From NCBI GenBank assembly GCA_017941085.1, contig JAGAXF010000013.1, forward strand, positions 1-52,338: a DNA stretch of 52,338 nt, given 5' to 3'. Below the pieces are notes generated by a model. That model saw only the letters and a list, made by a program, of their open reading frames with translations. It did not search any database and was not told where the DNA came from. This document shows, piece after piece, positions 17,397 through 26,251 of the stretch (positions within the stretch are counted from its first letter, which is position 1; every line of letters begins with the position of its first letter). The position numbers and the translations under genes were made by a program. This DNA is from Bacillota bacterium. Lineage in GTDB: Bacteria; Bacillota; Clostridia; Peptostreptococcales; Anaerovoracaceae.

Positions 17397-19832
17397 ATGA
17401 ACCAACTTGCGCTTAAGGTATTGGAATTTGACAAAATAATAAATATGCTAACCTCCGAAACCGCCACAGACCAGGGACGAAGGATGGCAGAAGAACTTGT
17501 TCCCTACATGGAAGCGCATCTCATTAAGGAAGAAAGGGATGCCACCACGGAGGCGGCATCTCTTATTGTGACAAAGGGCCCGCTTCCCATAGGCGGGTTT
17601 TATGATATTAAGAGACATCTAACCTTAAGTAAAAAGGGCGGAAGCCTTACCATGAAAGACCTTCTTGAGGTTATGAGAGATATAGGAGTGGCGGGAGACA
17701 TTGTTAGCTTTATGAAAAGCGACGAGATTCCAAGCCTTCCTATTATCAAAGGTATGACTGACCTTATAGTTACGATTCCATCTCTTAAAGATGAAATAGA
17801 TAGATGCATTATCACCGAGGATGAAATGTCGGATAATGCATCCCCGAAGTTAAAGGACATTAGACGAACCATTGCCAGAAAAAACGAGGAGATACGAGCA
17901 AAGTTATCCAAGATGATAACCAGCAGCGAAAGCAAAACCTATCTCCAGGATACTATTGTAACCATGAGAGGGGGAAGATATGTAATCCCCGTTAAACAGG
18001 AGCACAGGCAAAAGGTTCCCGGAATGATTCACGACCAATCCAAGGGAGGTCAAACTCTCTTTGTGGAGCCTCAGGCGGTGGTGGAATTAAACAATGCCCT
18101 AAGGGAATTGGAACTGGCTGAGGAGCAGGAAATCGCAAGGATCCTGGCGGAACTAACCTCCAGAGTTTCCGAGCATTATGACGATCTTCTTAACAACCAG
18201 AATCTGATATTTAAATTGGACTTTATTATGGCTAAGGGAAAGCTTTCCTCCAGAATGAAGGGGGAGCCTGCCATGATAAGCGGATATGACAGGGACTATA
18301 TTCCCGGCATGTTTGCCCCGGAAAAGGAGGGAGTCCTTAAGCTTAGCCAGGCTCGCCATCCTTTAATCGACGAAGAGAAGGTTGTTCCCGTGGACATTTG
18401 GTTAGGTAAGGATTATTCGGAATTGATTATTACCGGCCCCAATACAGGGGGAAAGACCGTAAGCCTTAAAACTGCCGGACTTCTGTCTTTGATGGCTATG
18501 AGCGGACTACATATTCCGGCTGCATCCTCCAGCAGCATACCAATTTACCATGAGATATTTGCCGACATCGGTGACGAGCAAAGTATTGAGCAAAGCTTAT
18601 CCACCTTTTCTTCTCACATGAGAAATATAGTGAATATATTAAGTAAGGCGGATGAAAAATCATTAGTGCTTTTAGACGAGCTGGGGGCAGGAACAGATCC
18701 AACGGAAGGTGCGGCATTGGCCATTGCCATTTTAGATAGACTTAGAAGAAATGGTGCCTATGTACTGGCCACCACCCATTATAACGAACTAAAAAAATAT
18801 GCACTGTCCACAGAAGGGGTAAGAAATGCCTCTATGGAATTCAATGTGGAAACTCTTTCTCCCACCTATAGACTTATGATGGGTGTTCCGGGGAAATCCA
18901 ATGCCTTTGAGATATCCAGAAAGCTGGGACTGGATTCCCAGGTTATAGAGGAGGCCTCTCGATTAATTGAGAGAGGGGATATGGAATTCGAGGACGTTAT
19001 AGGAACCTTGGAGGAGGACAGAAGAAAGGCAGAGCAGGATAGACTTGAGGCGGAGGCCCTTTTATCCAAGGCCAGAGCCAAGGACGAATATCTGGCGGAG
19101 AAGGAAAAGGAACTGGCTATAAAGAAAGAGAGTATTCTAAACAAAGCCAGAGAAGAAGCCCGAGACATAATAAAAGAAGCCAAGGACGCCAGCAAGGAGG
19201 TTCAAAAGGAACTTCAGAAGGAACTTAAAAACGTAAGAAAACAAGGTGCCTTTGGGGGTGTGGAAGGACGCATAGCCCAAAGCAGAGGAAGGCTTAGAAG
19301 TCTGGAGGATAAATACGCTGCCAGAATGGTGAAGCAGGTTAACAGCGATCCTGTAAGTGCCGATGACATATTGCCGGGGGATCGGGTTAAGGTTCTGACT
19401 CTTGATCAAAACGGAGAGGTTCTTTCAAAACCTGACAGCAAGGGAGAAGTGATGGTTTTGGTAGGAGCCCTAAAGATAAATGTAGGCCTGGAAGACCTTA
19501 TGCTGATTAATGAAGGTAAGGACAGAAAGAAACCTGCGGTCTCCGGCAAAACGAAAATCACTTTGGGAAGAAGTAAGGCCATGACGGTATCTGCCTCCAT
19601 AAATGTTCAAGGACAGAATTTGCAGGATGCCCTTATGGATGTAGAAAAGTACATTGATGACGTATATATGGCAGGGCTTGAAAAGGTTACAGTCATTCAC
19701 GGAAGAGGAGAAGGTATTCTAAAGACCGGAATAAGGGACATGCTTAAAAAGAATAAACTCGTTGCCTCTGCCAAGGCGGGTACGTATAATGAAGGAGGCG
19801 AAGGAGTAACCATCGTCACCATGAAGAAATAG
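17397..19832 (+). CDS. mutS2: Endonuclease MutS2
   Basis: MutS2 is a MutS-related ATPase with a C-terminal Smr nuclease domain. It has been linked to suppression of homologous recombination and to rescue of collided ribosomes. The 811-residue protein has the core/clamp domain (about 1-300). The ATPase has Walker A GPNTGGKT at residues 347-354, Walker B LVLLDELGAGTDPTEGAALA and the conserved ATTHYNELKKYAL. A long coiled coil (about 510-630) and a Smr domain follow (about 735-811, with INVQGQNLQDALMDVEKYID and VIHGRGEGILKTGIR). No mismatch-recognition domain is present, as expected. Confidence 0.97.
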   Translation: MNQLALKVLEFDKIINMLTSETATDQGRRMAEELVPYMEAHLIKEERDATTEAASLIVTKGPLPIGGFYDIKRHLTLSKKGGSLTMKDLLEVMRDIGVAGDIVSFMKSDEIPSLPIIKGMTDLIVTIPSLKDEIDRCIITEDEMSDNASPKLKDIRRTIARKNEEIRAKLSKMITSSESKTYLQDTIVTMRGGRYVIPVKQEHRQKVPGMIHDQSKGGQTLFVEPQAVVELNNALRELELAEEQEIARILAELTSRVSEHYDDLLNNQNLIFKLDFIMAKGKLSSRMKGEPAMISGYDRDYIPGMFAPEKEGVLKLSQARHPLIDEEKVVPVDIWLGKDYSELIITGPNTGGKTVSLKTAGLLSLMAMSGLHIPAASSSSIPIYHEIFADIGDEQSIEQSLSTFSSHMRNIVNILSKADEKSLVLLDELGAGTDPTEGAALAIAILDRLRRNGAYVLATTHYNELKKYALSTEGVRNASMEFNVETLSPTYRLMMGVPGKSNAFEISRKLGLDSQVIEEASRLIERGDMEFEDVIGTLEEDRRKAEQDRLEAEALLSKARAKDEYLAEKEKELAIKKESILNKAREEARDIIKEAKDASKEVQKELQKELKNVRKQGAFGGVEGRIAQSRGRLRSLEDKYAARMVKQVNSDPVSADDILPGDRVKVLTLDQNGEVLSKPDSKGEVMVLVGALKINVGLEDLMLINEGKDRKKPAVSGKTKITLGRSKAMTVSASINVQGQNLQDALMDVEKYIDDVYMAGLEKVTVIHGRGEGILKTGIRDMLKKNKLVASAKAGTYNEGGEGVTIVTMKK

Positions 19833-19845
19833 AGGAGTTTAAATT

Positions 19846-21573
19846 ATGTTGGATTATAAGAAAGCCATAGGGGAAATAATCGCCAAGGAATTGCCACAGC
19901 TTTCCTTTGGTGAAATAAAGGAAATGATAGAAATACCTCAGGACAGCAAAATGGGGGATTATGCATTTCCCTGCTTCAGACTGGCTAAGGAACTTAAAAA
20001 GTCCCCTCAGATTATTGCCGGTGAATTGGCTGAAAAAATAAAAGGAGACATCTTTGAAAAGGTCGAACCGGTAAATGCATATGTAAATATGTTTATTTCC
20101 AAAGAAACCCTGGGAAGAGACACCATTAAATCCGTATTGGAAGAGGGAGAAAACTACGGTTGCTCCAATTTAGGAGAGGGAAAGACTGTAATAGTGGAGT
20201 TCTCCTCCCCCAATATTGCCAAGCCCTTCCATATAGGACATATCAGATCTACTGTAATCGGTAATTCCATTTATAAAATATATAAGGCCCTGGGCTTTGA
20301 TACAGTAAGGATCAATCACCTTGGAGATTATGGAACTCAATTTGGTAAAATGATTTCTGCTTACCGCAGATGGGGCAACAAAGAGGACGTGGAAAGAGAG
20401 CCCATTAAAACTTTGCTGGGTTATTATACAAAATTCCATGAGGAGGCGGAGGATGATCCTTCCCTGGAGGAAGAGGCGAGAGAAATTTTCGCCAAGCTTG
20501 AAAAGGGAGAGCCGGAAGAAGTGGCACTTTGGCAGTGGTTTAGGGATGAAAGCTTGAAGGAATTCAACAGAGTTTACAAAATGCTGGATATAGAGTTTGA
20601 CTCCTATGCTGGAGAAAGCTTCTATTCCGACAAGATGCCTCGCCATGAGGAGGAATTGGAAAAGAGCGGAATTCTGGTTGAATCAAGAGGAGCAAAGATT
20701 GTTGACCTGGAGGATCAGGGCCTGGGAGTGGCTTTAATTAAAAAGTCCGACGGATCTTCAATTTATATCACTCGTGACATAGCTGCCGCCATCTATAGAA
20801 AAGAAACCTACGATTTCTACAAGAACATCTACGTGGTGGCTTCCCAGCAGAGCTTACATTTCCAGCAGCTTTTTGCCATACTTAGACTTATGGGCTATGA
20901 GGAATGTGCCGATGGCTGCGTCCATGTACCCTTTGGTTTGGTTAGGCTGGAAGCAGGCACCATGTCCACAAGACATGGCCGTGTAGTATTCCTGGAGGAT
21001 GTATTAAATAGAGCAGTAGAAAAAACCAAAGAAATCATTCTGGAGAAGAATCCAAATGCCGACAATGTGGAGGAAATTGCTGCCCAGGTGGGAATCGGTG
21101 CCGTTGTATTTAACGAACTTTCCAACAACAGAATTAAGGACTACACCTTCAAGTGGGAAACAGTTCTTAACTTTGATGGAGAGACAGGACCCTACGTTCA
21201 GTATACCCACGCCAGGTGCTGCAGCCTAATTAAGCGAGCCGGTGAGGATGTTTCATCAAAGGCAGAAGCCTTAGGAAAGTCCGGAGAAGTACGCTATGAA
21301 TACTTAACCAGCGAAGGAGCCCATGAGCTTATAAAGCTTCTCTATCAATATCCCCAGGTGGTTATTCAGGCAGGAGAGAAATATGAACCATCGGTAATAA
21401 CCAGACATATTGTGGACATTGCTCAGGCCTTTAATAAGTTCTATCATGACGAGCACATTATTACAGAAGACGATAATGAGAAGCTGGCAAAGATGTCTCT
21501 GGTAATTGCCACCAGAAATGTTATTAGAAACGGTCTCCAGCTTCTTGGAGTTAAGGCTCCCGAAAGGATGTAA
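19846..21573 (+). CDS. argS: Arginyl-tRNA synthetase
   Basis: ArgS is the class I synthetase that charges tRNA-Arg. The 575-residue protein has the N-terminal Arg-tRNA additional domain (about 1-90). The HIGH motif is exact (H129-I-G-H132, in KPFHIGHIRSTVIGNS). The KMSKS position is replaced by MSTRHG, a common variant in bacterial ArgRS. The DALR anticodon-binding domain spans about 450-575 (YVQYTHARCCSLI and the end VRNGLQLLGVKAPERM-type block). It starts 13 nt after mutS2 with a GAGGAG ribosome site. Confidence 0.97.
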   Translation: MLDYKKAIGEIIAKELPQLSFGEIKEMIEIPQDSKMGDYAFPCFRLAKELKKSPQIIAGELAEKIKGDIFEKVEPVNAYVNMFISKETLGRDTIKSVLEEGENYGCSNLGEGKTVIVEFSSPNIAKPFHIGHIRSTVIGNSIYKIYKALGFDTVRINHLGDYGTQFGKMISAYRRWGNKEDVEREPIKTLLGYYTKFHEEAEDDPSLEEEAREIFAKLEKGEPEEVALWQWFRDESLKEFNRVYKMLDIEFDSYAGESFYSDKMPRHEEELEKSGILVESRGAKIVDLEDQGLGVALIKKSDGSSIYITRDIAAAIYRKETYDFYKNIYVVASQQSLHFQQLFAILRLMGYEECADGCVHVPFGLVRLEAGTMSTRHGRVVFLEDVLNRAVEKTKEIILEKNPNADNVEEIAAQVGIGAVVFNELSNNRIKDYTFKWETVLNFDGETGPYVQYTHARCCSLIKRAGEDVSSKAEALGKSGEVRYEYLTSEGAHELIKLLYQYPQVVIQAGEKYEPSVITRHIVDIAQAFNKFYHDEHIITEDDNEKLAKMSLVIATRNVIRNGLQLLGVKAPERM

Positions 21574-21575
21574 AC

Positions 21576-22514
21576 ATGAGATACGAAGGCGATATATATA
21601 GACCTCCCAGTGAGGCCTACAGTTATCTCCTTCAGGTAACCATAGGCTGCTCCCATAATAAATGTACCTTCTGTAGTATGTTTAAGGCAAAGCAGTTTAG
21701 AGTAAGACCTGTAGAAGAGGTAATGGAGGATTTGGAGGCGGCAAGAAAGTATTATTCCAGAGTTGGTAGAATATTTCTTTGCGATGGCGATGCTCTATGC
21801 CTAAAAACCGAAAAGATAATTGTAATTCTGGATAAAATCAAAGAACTCTTTCCGGAATGTGAAAGAGTAGGCATCTATGCCAGGTCCACAGACGTACTCA
21901 GAAAGAGTGAAGAGGAGCTTAAAGAGCTTGTAGCCCATGGTTTAGGCATAGTTTACATTGGGGCCGAATCCGGCTCAGATACTGTGCTTAAGCTGATTAA
22001 TAAAGGGGTGACAAGACAGGAGATAAAGGAATCTGTGAAAAAGTGTGAGGAGGCGGGTCTGCCTACCTCAGTCACCTTTATTTCCGGTATGGGGGGAAAG
22101 GATCTATGGAAGGAACACGCCGTAGAAACAGGAACCCTTATAGCTGAAATGGGTGCCTCCTATGTAGGGCTTCTAACTTTGATGGTTAATGAGGCAGCTC
22201 CCATATATGATCAAATAAAAAAGGGAGAGTTTAAGCTTCTGTCGGGGGAAGAAGTTGTAGAAGAAACCCATCTGCTTCTGGAGTGTACGGATTTAAATAA
22301 GGCAAGGGAGTCCTATGGAGAATATTGGGCCAGCAAGGATTCAGACATATGGCCTGCCTTTCCTAGGCAGTGCGTTTTTAGAAGCAATCATGCCTCCAAC
22401 TATGTATCACTTAGAGGAAATCTTCCCCAGGACAGGAATAGAATGCTTACCCTCCTTGAAAGAGCCATGGAGGATATAGGCCTTCTTAAGGATGAAAGAT
22501 TTAGGATGCTGTAG
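21576..22514 (+). CDS. Radical SAM protein
   Basis: The 312-residue radical SAM enzyme has the iron-sulfur motif CX4CX2C-like (GCSHNKCTFCSMF, near residues 27-39). The downstream elements FLCDGDALCL, VGIYARSTDVLR and YIGAESGSDTVLKLINKG are typical of the Elp3/MiaB/NifB-like radical SAM TIM barrel. There is no B12-binding, TRAM or SPASM domain. Members of this group in Clostridia are unassigned; no substrate can be inferred. It begins 2 nt after argS and is followed after 26 nt by a TPR gene. A link to tRNA-Arg or translation is only a positional hint. Confidence 0.88.
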   Translation: MRYEGDIYRPPSEAYSYLLQVTIGCSHNKCTFCSMFKAKQFRVRPVEEVMEDLEAARKYYSRVGRIFLCDGDALCLKTEKIIVILDKIKELFPECERVGIYARSTDVLRKSEEELKELVAHGLGIVYIGAESGSDTVLKLINKGVTRQEIKESVKKCEEAGLPTSVTFISGMGGKDLWKEHAVETGTLIAEMGASYVGLLTLMVNEAAPIYDQIKKGEFKLLSGEEVVEETHLLLECTDLNKARESYGEYWASKDSDIWPAFPRQCVFRSNHASNYVSLRGNLPQDRNRMLTLLERAMEDIGLLKDERFRML

Positions 22515-22540
22515 AAGGCTTTGACCACAAGGGGAAATTA

Positions 22541-23596
22541 ATGAGTAAAGAACCAATTAACGATAGAATAGGGGAATACCTAATACCATATATCAGTGAA
22601 TATGTCTTCGATAATTTATCGGAGGCATATTTAGAACGGGCAGGAGTAAAGGATTTGCTGCTGGATGTTCCTGTGCCTATAAAGAAGACGGAACTTGCAG
22701 ATCTTACAAATCTAAAAATAGCGAGAAGCATGGCTATGGTAATTGGCTGTGATGTAAATTTCCCTCATAGGGATAAATATGTAGAGTACATCAATAGAAC
22801 CTTTGGAGATTCCTTTGCTTTACCTTTGCTTAATGAGGGAGTGGAAATGGCTGCCGGGGGCAATCCGGAAAAGGCCTGCATCATGTTCAGAGGAGTAATA
22901 GCCATAGCTCCGAATAACCCGGATGGATACTATTGCTACGGTAGAGCCTGTAAGGATGCCTACGAAAATGGTGAGGGTGAGGAATATGTTGGAAGGTTCA
23001 AAGCCGAGTCATTGGAAGCCTTTGAGAAGATGACCCTAATAGCCCCCAAGGATGAAAGAGGCTATTATTTTCTGGGATACGCATATCTGAATCTGGGGCT
23101 TTATATGAAGGCCAGATTAACCTTTGAAGAATACATAAAACTGGCTGACGTGATTCCTGAGGAAACCGCCGGTATACCGGAGGAGGAGTTAAATGGAAGA
23201 CAGGAAGCCATTGAGGAGATTAAGGACTGGATCAACAGGTTGGAGGGCCCTGTAGAAATAGAAAGGGGATACAACCATGTTTTGGCAGGAAGATATGAAG
23301 AGGGGATAAGGGTTCTAACTCCCTATACGGAAGAAAAGAGGTATAAGGATTGGTGGCCTCTGTATTTCTATCTCGGCACAGCCTATAAGGGCCTGGAGGA
23401 ATATGATGAAGCTATTTCCTGCTTCACCAAGGTTCTTAAATATGCTCCCAGCGACATTGCCACCATGGAGGAACTTATTCAGATATATGCCGCCCGTAAT
23501 GAAGAGGAAATGGTGGAAAAGTATAAAAAGAAAATCCAGGTTGTGAAAAGAAATATGGAAGAGGAGAAGGCGGAGAGAGATACAAGCTATAGCTAG
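22541..23596 (+). CDS. TPR-repeat protein
   Basis: This 351-residue soluble protein has no signal peptide. An N-terminal segment (about 1-90) is not recognised. At least four tetratricopeptide-like helical hairpins follow: FRGVIAIAPNNPDGYYCYGR (near 125), FEKMTLIAPKDERGYYFLGY (near 165), GYNHVLAGRYEEGIRVLTPY (near 245) and YFYLGTAYKGLEEYDEAISC (near 275). It ends in a charged helix. TPR proteins are scaffolds for protein partners, and no enzymatic function is implied. It is last in the argS transcription unit and ends at a bidirectional terminator shared with the convergent acyl-CoA dehydrogenase gene. Confidence 0.85.
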   Translation: MSKEPINDRIGEYLIPYISEYVFDNLSEAYLERAGVKDLLLDVPVPIKKTELADLTNLKIARSMAMVIGCDVNFPHRDKYVEYINRTFGDSFALPLLNEGVEMAAGGNPEKACIMFRGVIAIAPNNPDGYYCYGRACKDAYENGEGEEYVGRFKAESLEAFEKMTLIAPKDERGYYFLGYAYLNLGLYMKARLTFEEYIKLADVIPEETAGIPEEELNGRQEAIEEIKDWINRLEGPVEIERGYNHVLAGRYEEGIRVLTPYTEEKRYKDWWPLYFYLGTAYKGLEEYDEAISCFTKVLKYAPSDIATMEELIQIYAARNEEEMVEKYKKKIQVVKRNMEEEKAERDTSYS

Positions 23597-23617
23597 TTTG
23601 TCATAATCCAAGAGAAA

Positions 23618-23655
23618 GGAAAATCCCAAGGAAGAATCCTTGGGATTTTTAGTTG
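23618..23655. terminator. Bidirectional terminator between convergent genes
   Basis: AAATCCCAAGGA (23621-23632) and TCCTTGGGATTT (23637-23648) form a perfect 12-bp stem with an AGAA loop. T-rich sequence follows on the plus strand, and A-rich sequence before the stem gives a U tract on the minus strand. It serves both the TPR gene (+) and the acyl-CoA dehydrogenase gene (-). Confidence 0.88.
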
Positions 23656-23680
23656 TCACTTTAGGAGTGTTAAAGTGTTT

Positions 23681-24826
23681 TTATCTGAAGAGTGCGCCAC
23701 CAACGATGAGCTGCTGAATCTGGTTTGTACCTTCGTAGATCTGAGTGATCTTGGCATCTCTCATCATTCTTTCTACGTGGTATTCTCTCATGTAGCCGTT
23801 TCCGCCCATGAACTGTACAGCCCATTCTGTAACTTCCATAGCTGTGTTGGTGCAGATATATTTTGCCTTTGCAGCGGACTGGCTGAAGGGCTTACCTGTG
23901 TCATGATCCATAGCTGCCTTGTAAAGAACATACTTTGCTGCTTCAATCTTTACAGCAAGATCTGCCATCTTGAACTGGAGATACTGGTTAGTTGCAATTG
24001 GCTTGCCAAACTGTTCTCTTTCCTTCATGTAAGCAACTGCTCTTTCAAATGCGCCTTCAGCGATTCCAAGACCCTGTGCAGCAACGCCGATACGTCCGCA
24101 GTCCAGTGTCTGCATAGCAAGCTTGAATCCATCTCCGTCAGCAGTAATCTTGTTGGCTGCAGGTACTCTGCAATCTTCAAAGATAAGTTCGGAAACCTGA
24201 GCAGCTCTGATACCCATCTTGTTTTCAATCTTACCAACTCTTACGCCCGGTGTGTTCTTGATGTCTACGATGAAGCAGGCAAGTCCCTTTGCCTTCTTCT
24301 CAGGCTCTACCAAAGCATATACTGCGCTGTATCTTGCCAAAGGTCCATTGGTGTTGAAGCACTTTAAGCCGTTGATTACATATTCGTCGCCATCCTTAAC
24401 AGCTGTAGTGATGCATCCGCCTGCATCGGAACCTGCATTAGGTTCTGTAAGACCGAAGGAACCGTGTACCTGTCCCTTGCAAACTTCTTCCATGAATTTC
24501 TTCTTTGTTTCATCGTCTGCAGCGGAGTTCCAAACGCTTCCGCCATAGAGGGATGTGGATACGGAATAGGAAATACCGAAGGATGCGTCAACCTTGGATA
24601 CTTCTTCTACTGCAAGGGCGTATTCCATGTAGCCAAGACCCTGACCGCCAACTTCCTTGGGATAGGGAAGTCCGATAAGACCAAGTTCACCAGCCTTGTG
24701 ATAAAGGTCTACTGGGAATTCAGATGCTTCGTCTCTTTCGATTACGCCGGGAAGAAGCTCTTCTTCTGCAAACTTTCTTGCTGTTTCCTTAATTGCTAAC
24801 TGTTGTTCTGTAAGTTCGAAGTTCAT
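23681..24826 (-). CDS. Acyl-CoA dehydrogenase (short-chain/butyryl-CoA type)
   Basis: This FAD enzyme introduces or reduces the alpha-beta double bond of an acyl-CoA and exchanges electrons with an electron-transfer flavoprotein. The 381-residue length matches short-chain members. It has the signature GSFGLTEPNAGSDAGG (near 125-140) and the FAD-contact region QFMGGNGYMREYHVERMMRD (near 330-350). E365 in QIYEGTNQI is the catalytic base at the position used by butyryl-CoA dehydrogenases. Its own promoter (24971-24999) is followed by a 34-bp palindrome, and an AGGAGG site precedes the ATG. The same promoter-operator pair precedes the CoA-transferase/etf operon, so the Etf there is its probable partner. 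The chain length or identity of the substrate is not determinable. Confidence 0.93.
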   Translation of the reverse strand: MNFELTEQQLAIKETARKFAEEELLPGVIERDEASEFPVDLYHKAGELGLIGLPYPKEVGGQGLGYMEYALAVEEVSKVDASFGISYSVSTSLYGGSVWNSAADDETKKKFMEEVCKGQVHGSFGLTEPNAGSDAGGCITTAVKDGDEYVINGLKCFNTNGPLARYSAVYALVEPEKKAKGLACFIVDIKNTPGVRVGKIENKMGIRAAQVSELIFEDCRVPAANKITADGDGFKLAMQTLDCGRIGVAAQGLGIAEGAFERAVAYMKEREQFGKPIATNQYLQFKMADLAVKIEAAKYVLYKAAMDHDTGKPFSQSAAKAKYICTNTAMEVTEWAVQFMGGNGYMREYHVERMMRDAKITQIYEGTNQIQQLIVGGALFR

Positions 24827-24932
24827 AATGTCCTCCTTAAAATATAAATGGGGAATTAGGTTTGTAGATTAACTTGGGAAATAACTTTCTATTTTATCGG
24901 GGACCTCAGTCAACCCGATGACTTCAGAAGAT

Positions 24933-24966
24933 TTAACAAATAATTAGCGTGCTAATTATTTGTTAA
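24933..24966. promoter_or_regulatory. 34-bp perfect palindrome, probable MarR operator
   Basis: The arms TTAACAAATAATTAGC (24933-24948) and GCTAATTATTTGTTAA (24951-24966) are exact inverted repeats around GT. The site begins 4 bp after the -10 box of the dehydrogenase promoter and so covers the expected transcription start. A closely related sequence occupies the same place in front of the CoA-transferase operon (28645-28674). The product of the marR gene next to it is the obvious candidate ligand. Confidence 0.82.
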
Positions 24967-24970
24967 GTTA

Positions 24971-24999
24971 AATATACATTATTCGAACTGTTGTGTCAA
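24971..24999 (-). promoter_or_regulatory. Promoter of the acyl-CoA dehydrogenase gene
   Basis: Read on the minus strand: TTGACA (24999-24994), 17-nt spacer, TATATT (24976-24971). The -35 is perfect and the -10 near-perfect. It is the same hexamer pair and spacing as the promoter at 28678-28706. Confidence 0.85.
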
Positions 25000-25004
25000 G
25001 AAAA

Positions 25005-25421
25005 TTAATCCAAATCAATTAATTTTCTAAGCATTTTCCTCAGTTCCGTAGCTTCTTTTTCGGAGAAGTCTTTTAGCACCGTATGGTTAACTTCTTCTAC
25101 AGTCTTATTAACAGGAGCCTCCAGATCTCTTGATACCTTTGTTAGGTCCACATAGATAAAGCGTCTATCATCCTTATCTATTTTTCTCTCTATAAGATCC
25201 TTCTTCTCCATTCTGTCCAGAATGCCGGAAATCGTTGAGTTTTCAACACCAAGATAGTCTGCTATTTCCTTTGGTACATGTAGATCTAGTTGCCAAATAC
25301 ATTTAAGCACGCCGTACTGAATCGGTGTAAGGTCGTATTGCTCAAGTTCTTTTTTCATTTCCTGGAACACTCTATGCTGTGCTCCAGTTAAAAGAAAGTT
25401 GATGCATTGGTCCAAATTCAT
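25005..25421 (-). CDS. MarR-family transcriptional regulator
   Basis: This is a 138-residue winged-helix regulator of MarR type. N-terminal dimerisation helices (about 1-30) precede LTPIQYGVLKCIWQLDLHVP, the recognition region DYLGVENSTISGILDRMEKK (near 57-76) and the wing LIERKIDKDDRRFIYVDLT with the family's D-x-R-(R)-x pattern. MarR proteins usually repress nearby catabolic or efflux genes and release DNA on binding a small aromatic or CoA-linked ligand. It is the last gene of the CoA-transferase-etfB-etfA operon; its ATG overlaps the etfA stop (TAATG). Palindromes at both promoters of the region suggest it controls its own operon and the dehydrogenase. Confidence 0.92.
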   Translation of the reverse strand: MNLDQCINFLLTGAQHRVFQEMKKELEQYDLTPIQYGVLKCIWQLDLHVPKEIADYLGVENSTISGILDRMEKKDLIERKIDKDDRRFIYVDLTKVSRDLEAPVNKTVEEVNHTVLKDFSEKEATELRKMLRKLIDLD

Positions 25422-26251
25422 TAGTTTTTCTCCTTATCAATTAGATTTAACATATTTCTAATAATAGAATTGTCATCTGCATAGGCGCCGTGACTTGAGT
25501 ACCTAAAAATGGGTGATTCCTTGTTAAGGTTGATGGCGATAATGTTACGGCTTTTTTCGATTCCCGTAATGTGCTGAACTGCCCCGGAAATACCAAAGGC
25601 CACATATACCTTGGGGTGAACGAAGGATCCGGTTTGACCGACCTGCTCCTCCCAAGCCGCCCAACCCTGATCCACCATGGGGCGAGAGGCCCCAACGGCT
25701 GCATCATACTTTTCTGCCAGCTTTCTCAAGGCCTCAAAGCTTTCGATATTCATTATTCCGCGACCGCCGGAAAAGATTATTTCCGCTTCCTTTATATCCT
25801 TGATTCCGGATTTGTCCTTGAATATCTCTCCCACCTTGTAGGATCCGGCCTCTACCATATTTGATACTTCCTCCAGATAACCATCAAAGTCTAAGACTAG
25901 GAAGGCTTCTTCCTTAAGGATTTGGACACCGTCCATTCCCTTAACCAGGAGAATGTAGGATTTATCAGGGTCCAAGTCGTATCGAGCAAAATTCTTTCCG
26001 TCCACAGATGGCTTCTTTGCTACCAGATTGTTTTCCCGCCAAAGTTCCGTACAGTCGGAAATCAGGGGTAGGTTCATTTTAACTGCCAGTATAGAGGCCA
26101 CTTCTCTAAAGAAGGGAGTGGAGGGGATGAGAATAATATCCTGACTCACGGTCTTTTCCTTCACTTTTTCCAAAAGGAAAAGGGCAAAGGCTTTGGGATT
26201 TGTTTCATATACCCTTGGATCTATTTTGTTTTTATCTACTAAGTAAATCAT
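25421..26251 (-). CDS. etfA: Electron transfer flavoprotein alpha subunit, short form
   Basis: EtfA binds FAD and passes electrons to or from acyl-CoA dehydrogenases. The C-terminal FAD domain is clear: IIFSGGRGI (near 157), then VGASRPMVDQGW (near 185), QVGQTGSFVHPKVYVAFGIS (near 202-221), GAVQHITGIEKS and IIAINLNKESPIF. At 276 residues it is shorter than the usual 310-400. The N-terminal domain is compact and divergent, and no ferredoxin domain is present. The SRPMVDQGW loop replaces the common SRAAVDAG(F/W). Overlaps of 4 bp with etfB and 1 bp with marR imply coupled translation. The natural partner is the dehydrogenase at 23681-24826. Confidence 0.85.
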   Translation of the reverse strand: MIYLVDKNKIDPRVYETNPKAFALFLLEKVKEKTVSQDIILIPSTPFFREVASILAVKMNLPLISDCTELWRENNLVAKKPSVDGKNFARYDLDPDKSYILLVKGMDGVQILKEEAFLVLDFDGYLEEVSNMVEAGSYKVGEIFKDKSGIKDIKEAEIIFSGGRGIMNIESFEALRKLAEKYDAAVGASRPMVDQGWAAWEEQVGQTGSFVHPKVYVAFGISGAVQHITGIEKSRNIIAINLNKESPIFRYSSHGAYADDNSIIRNMLNLIDKEKN

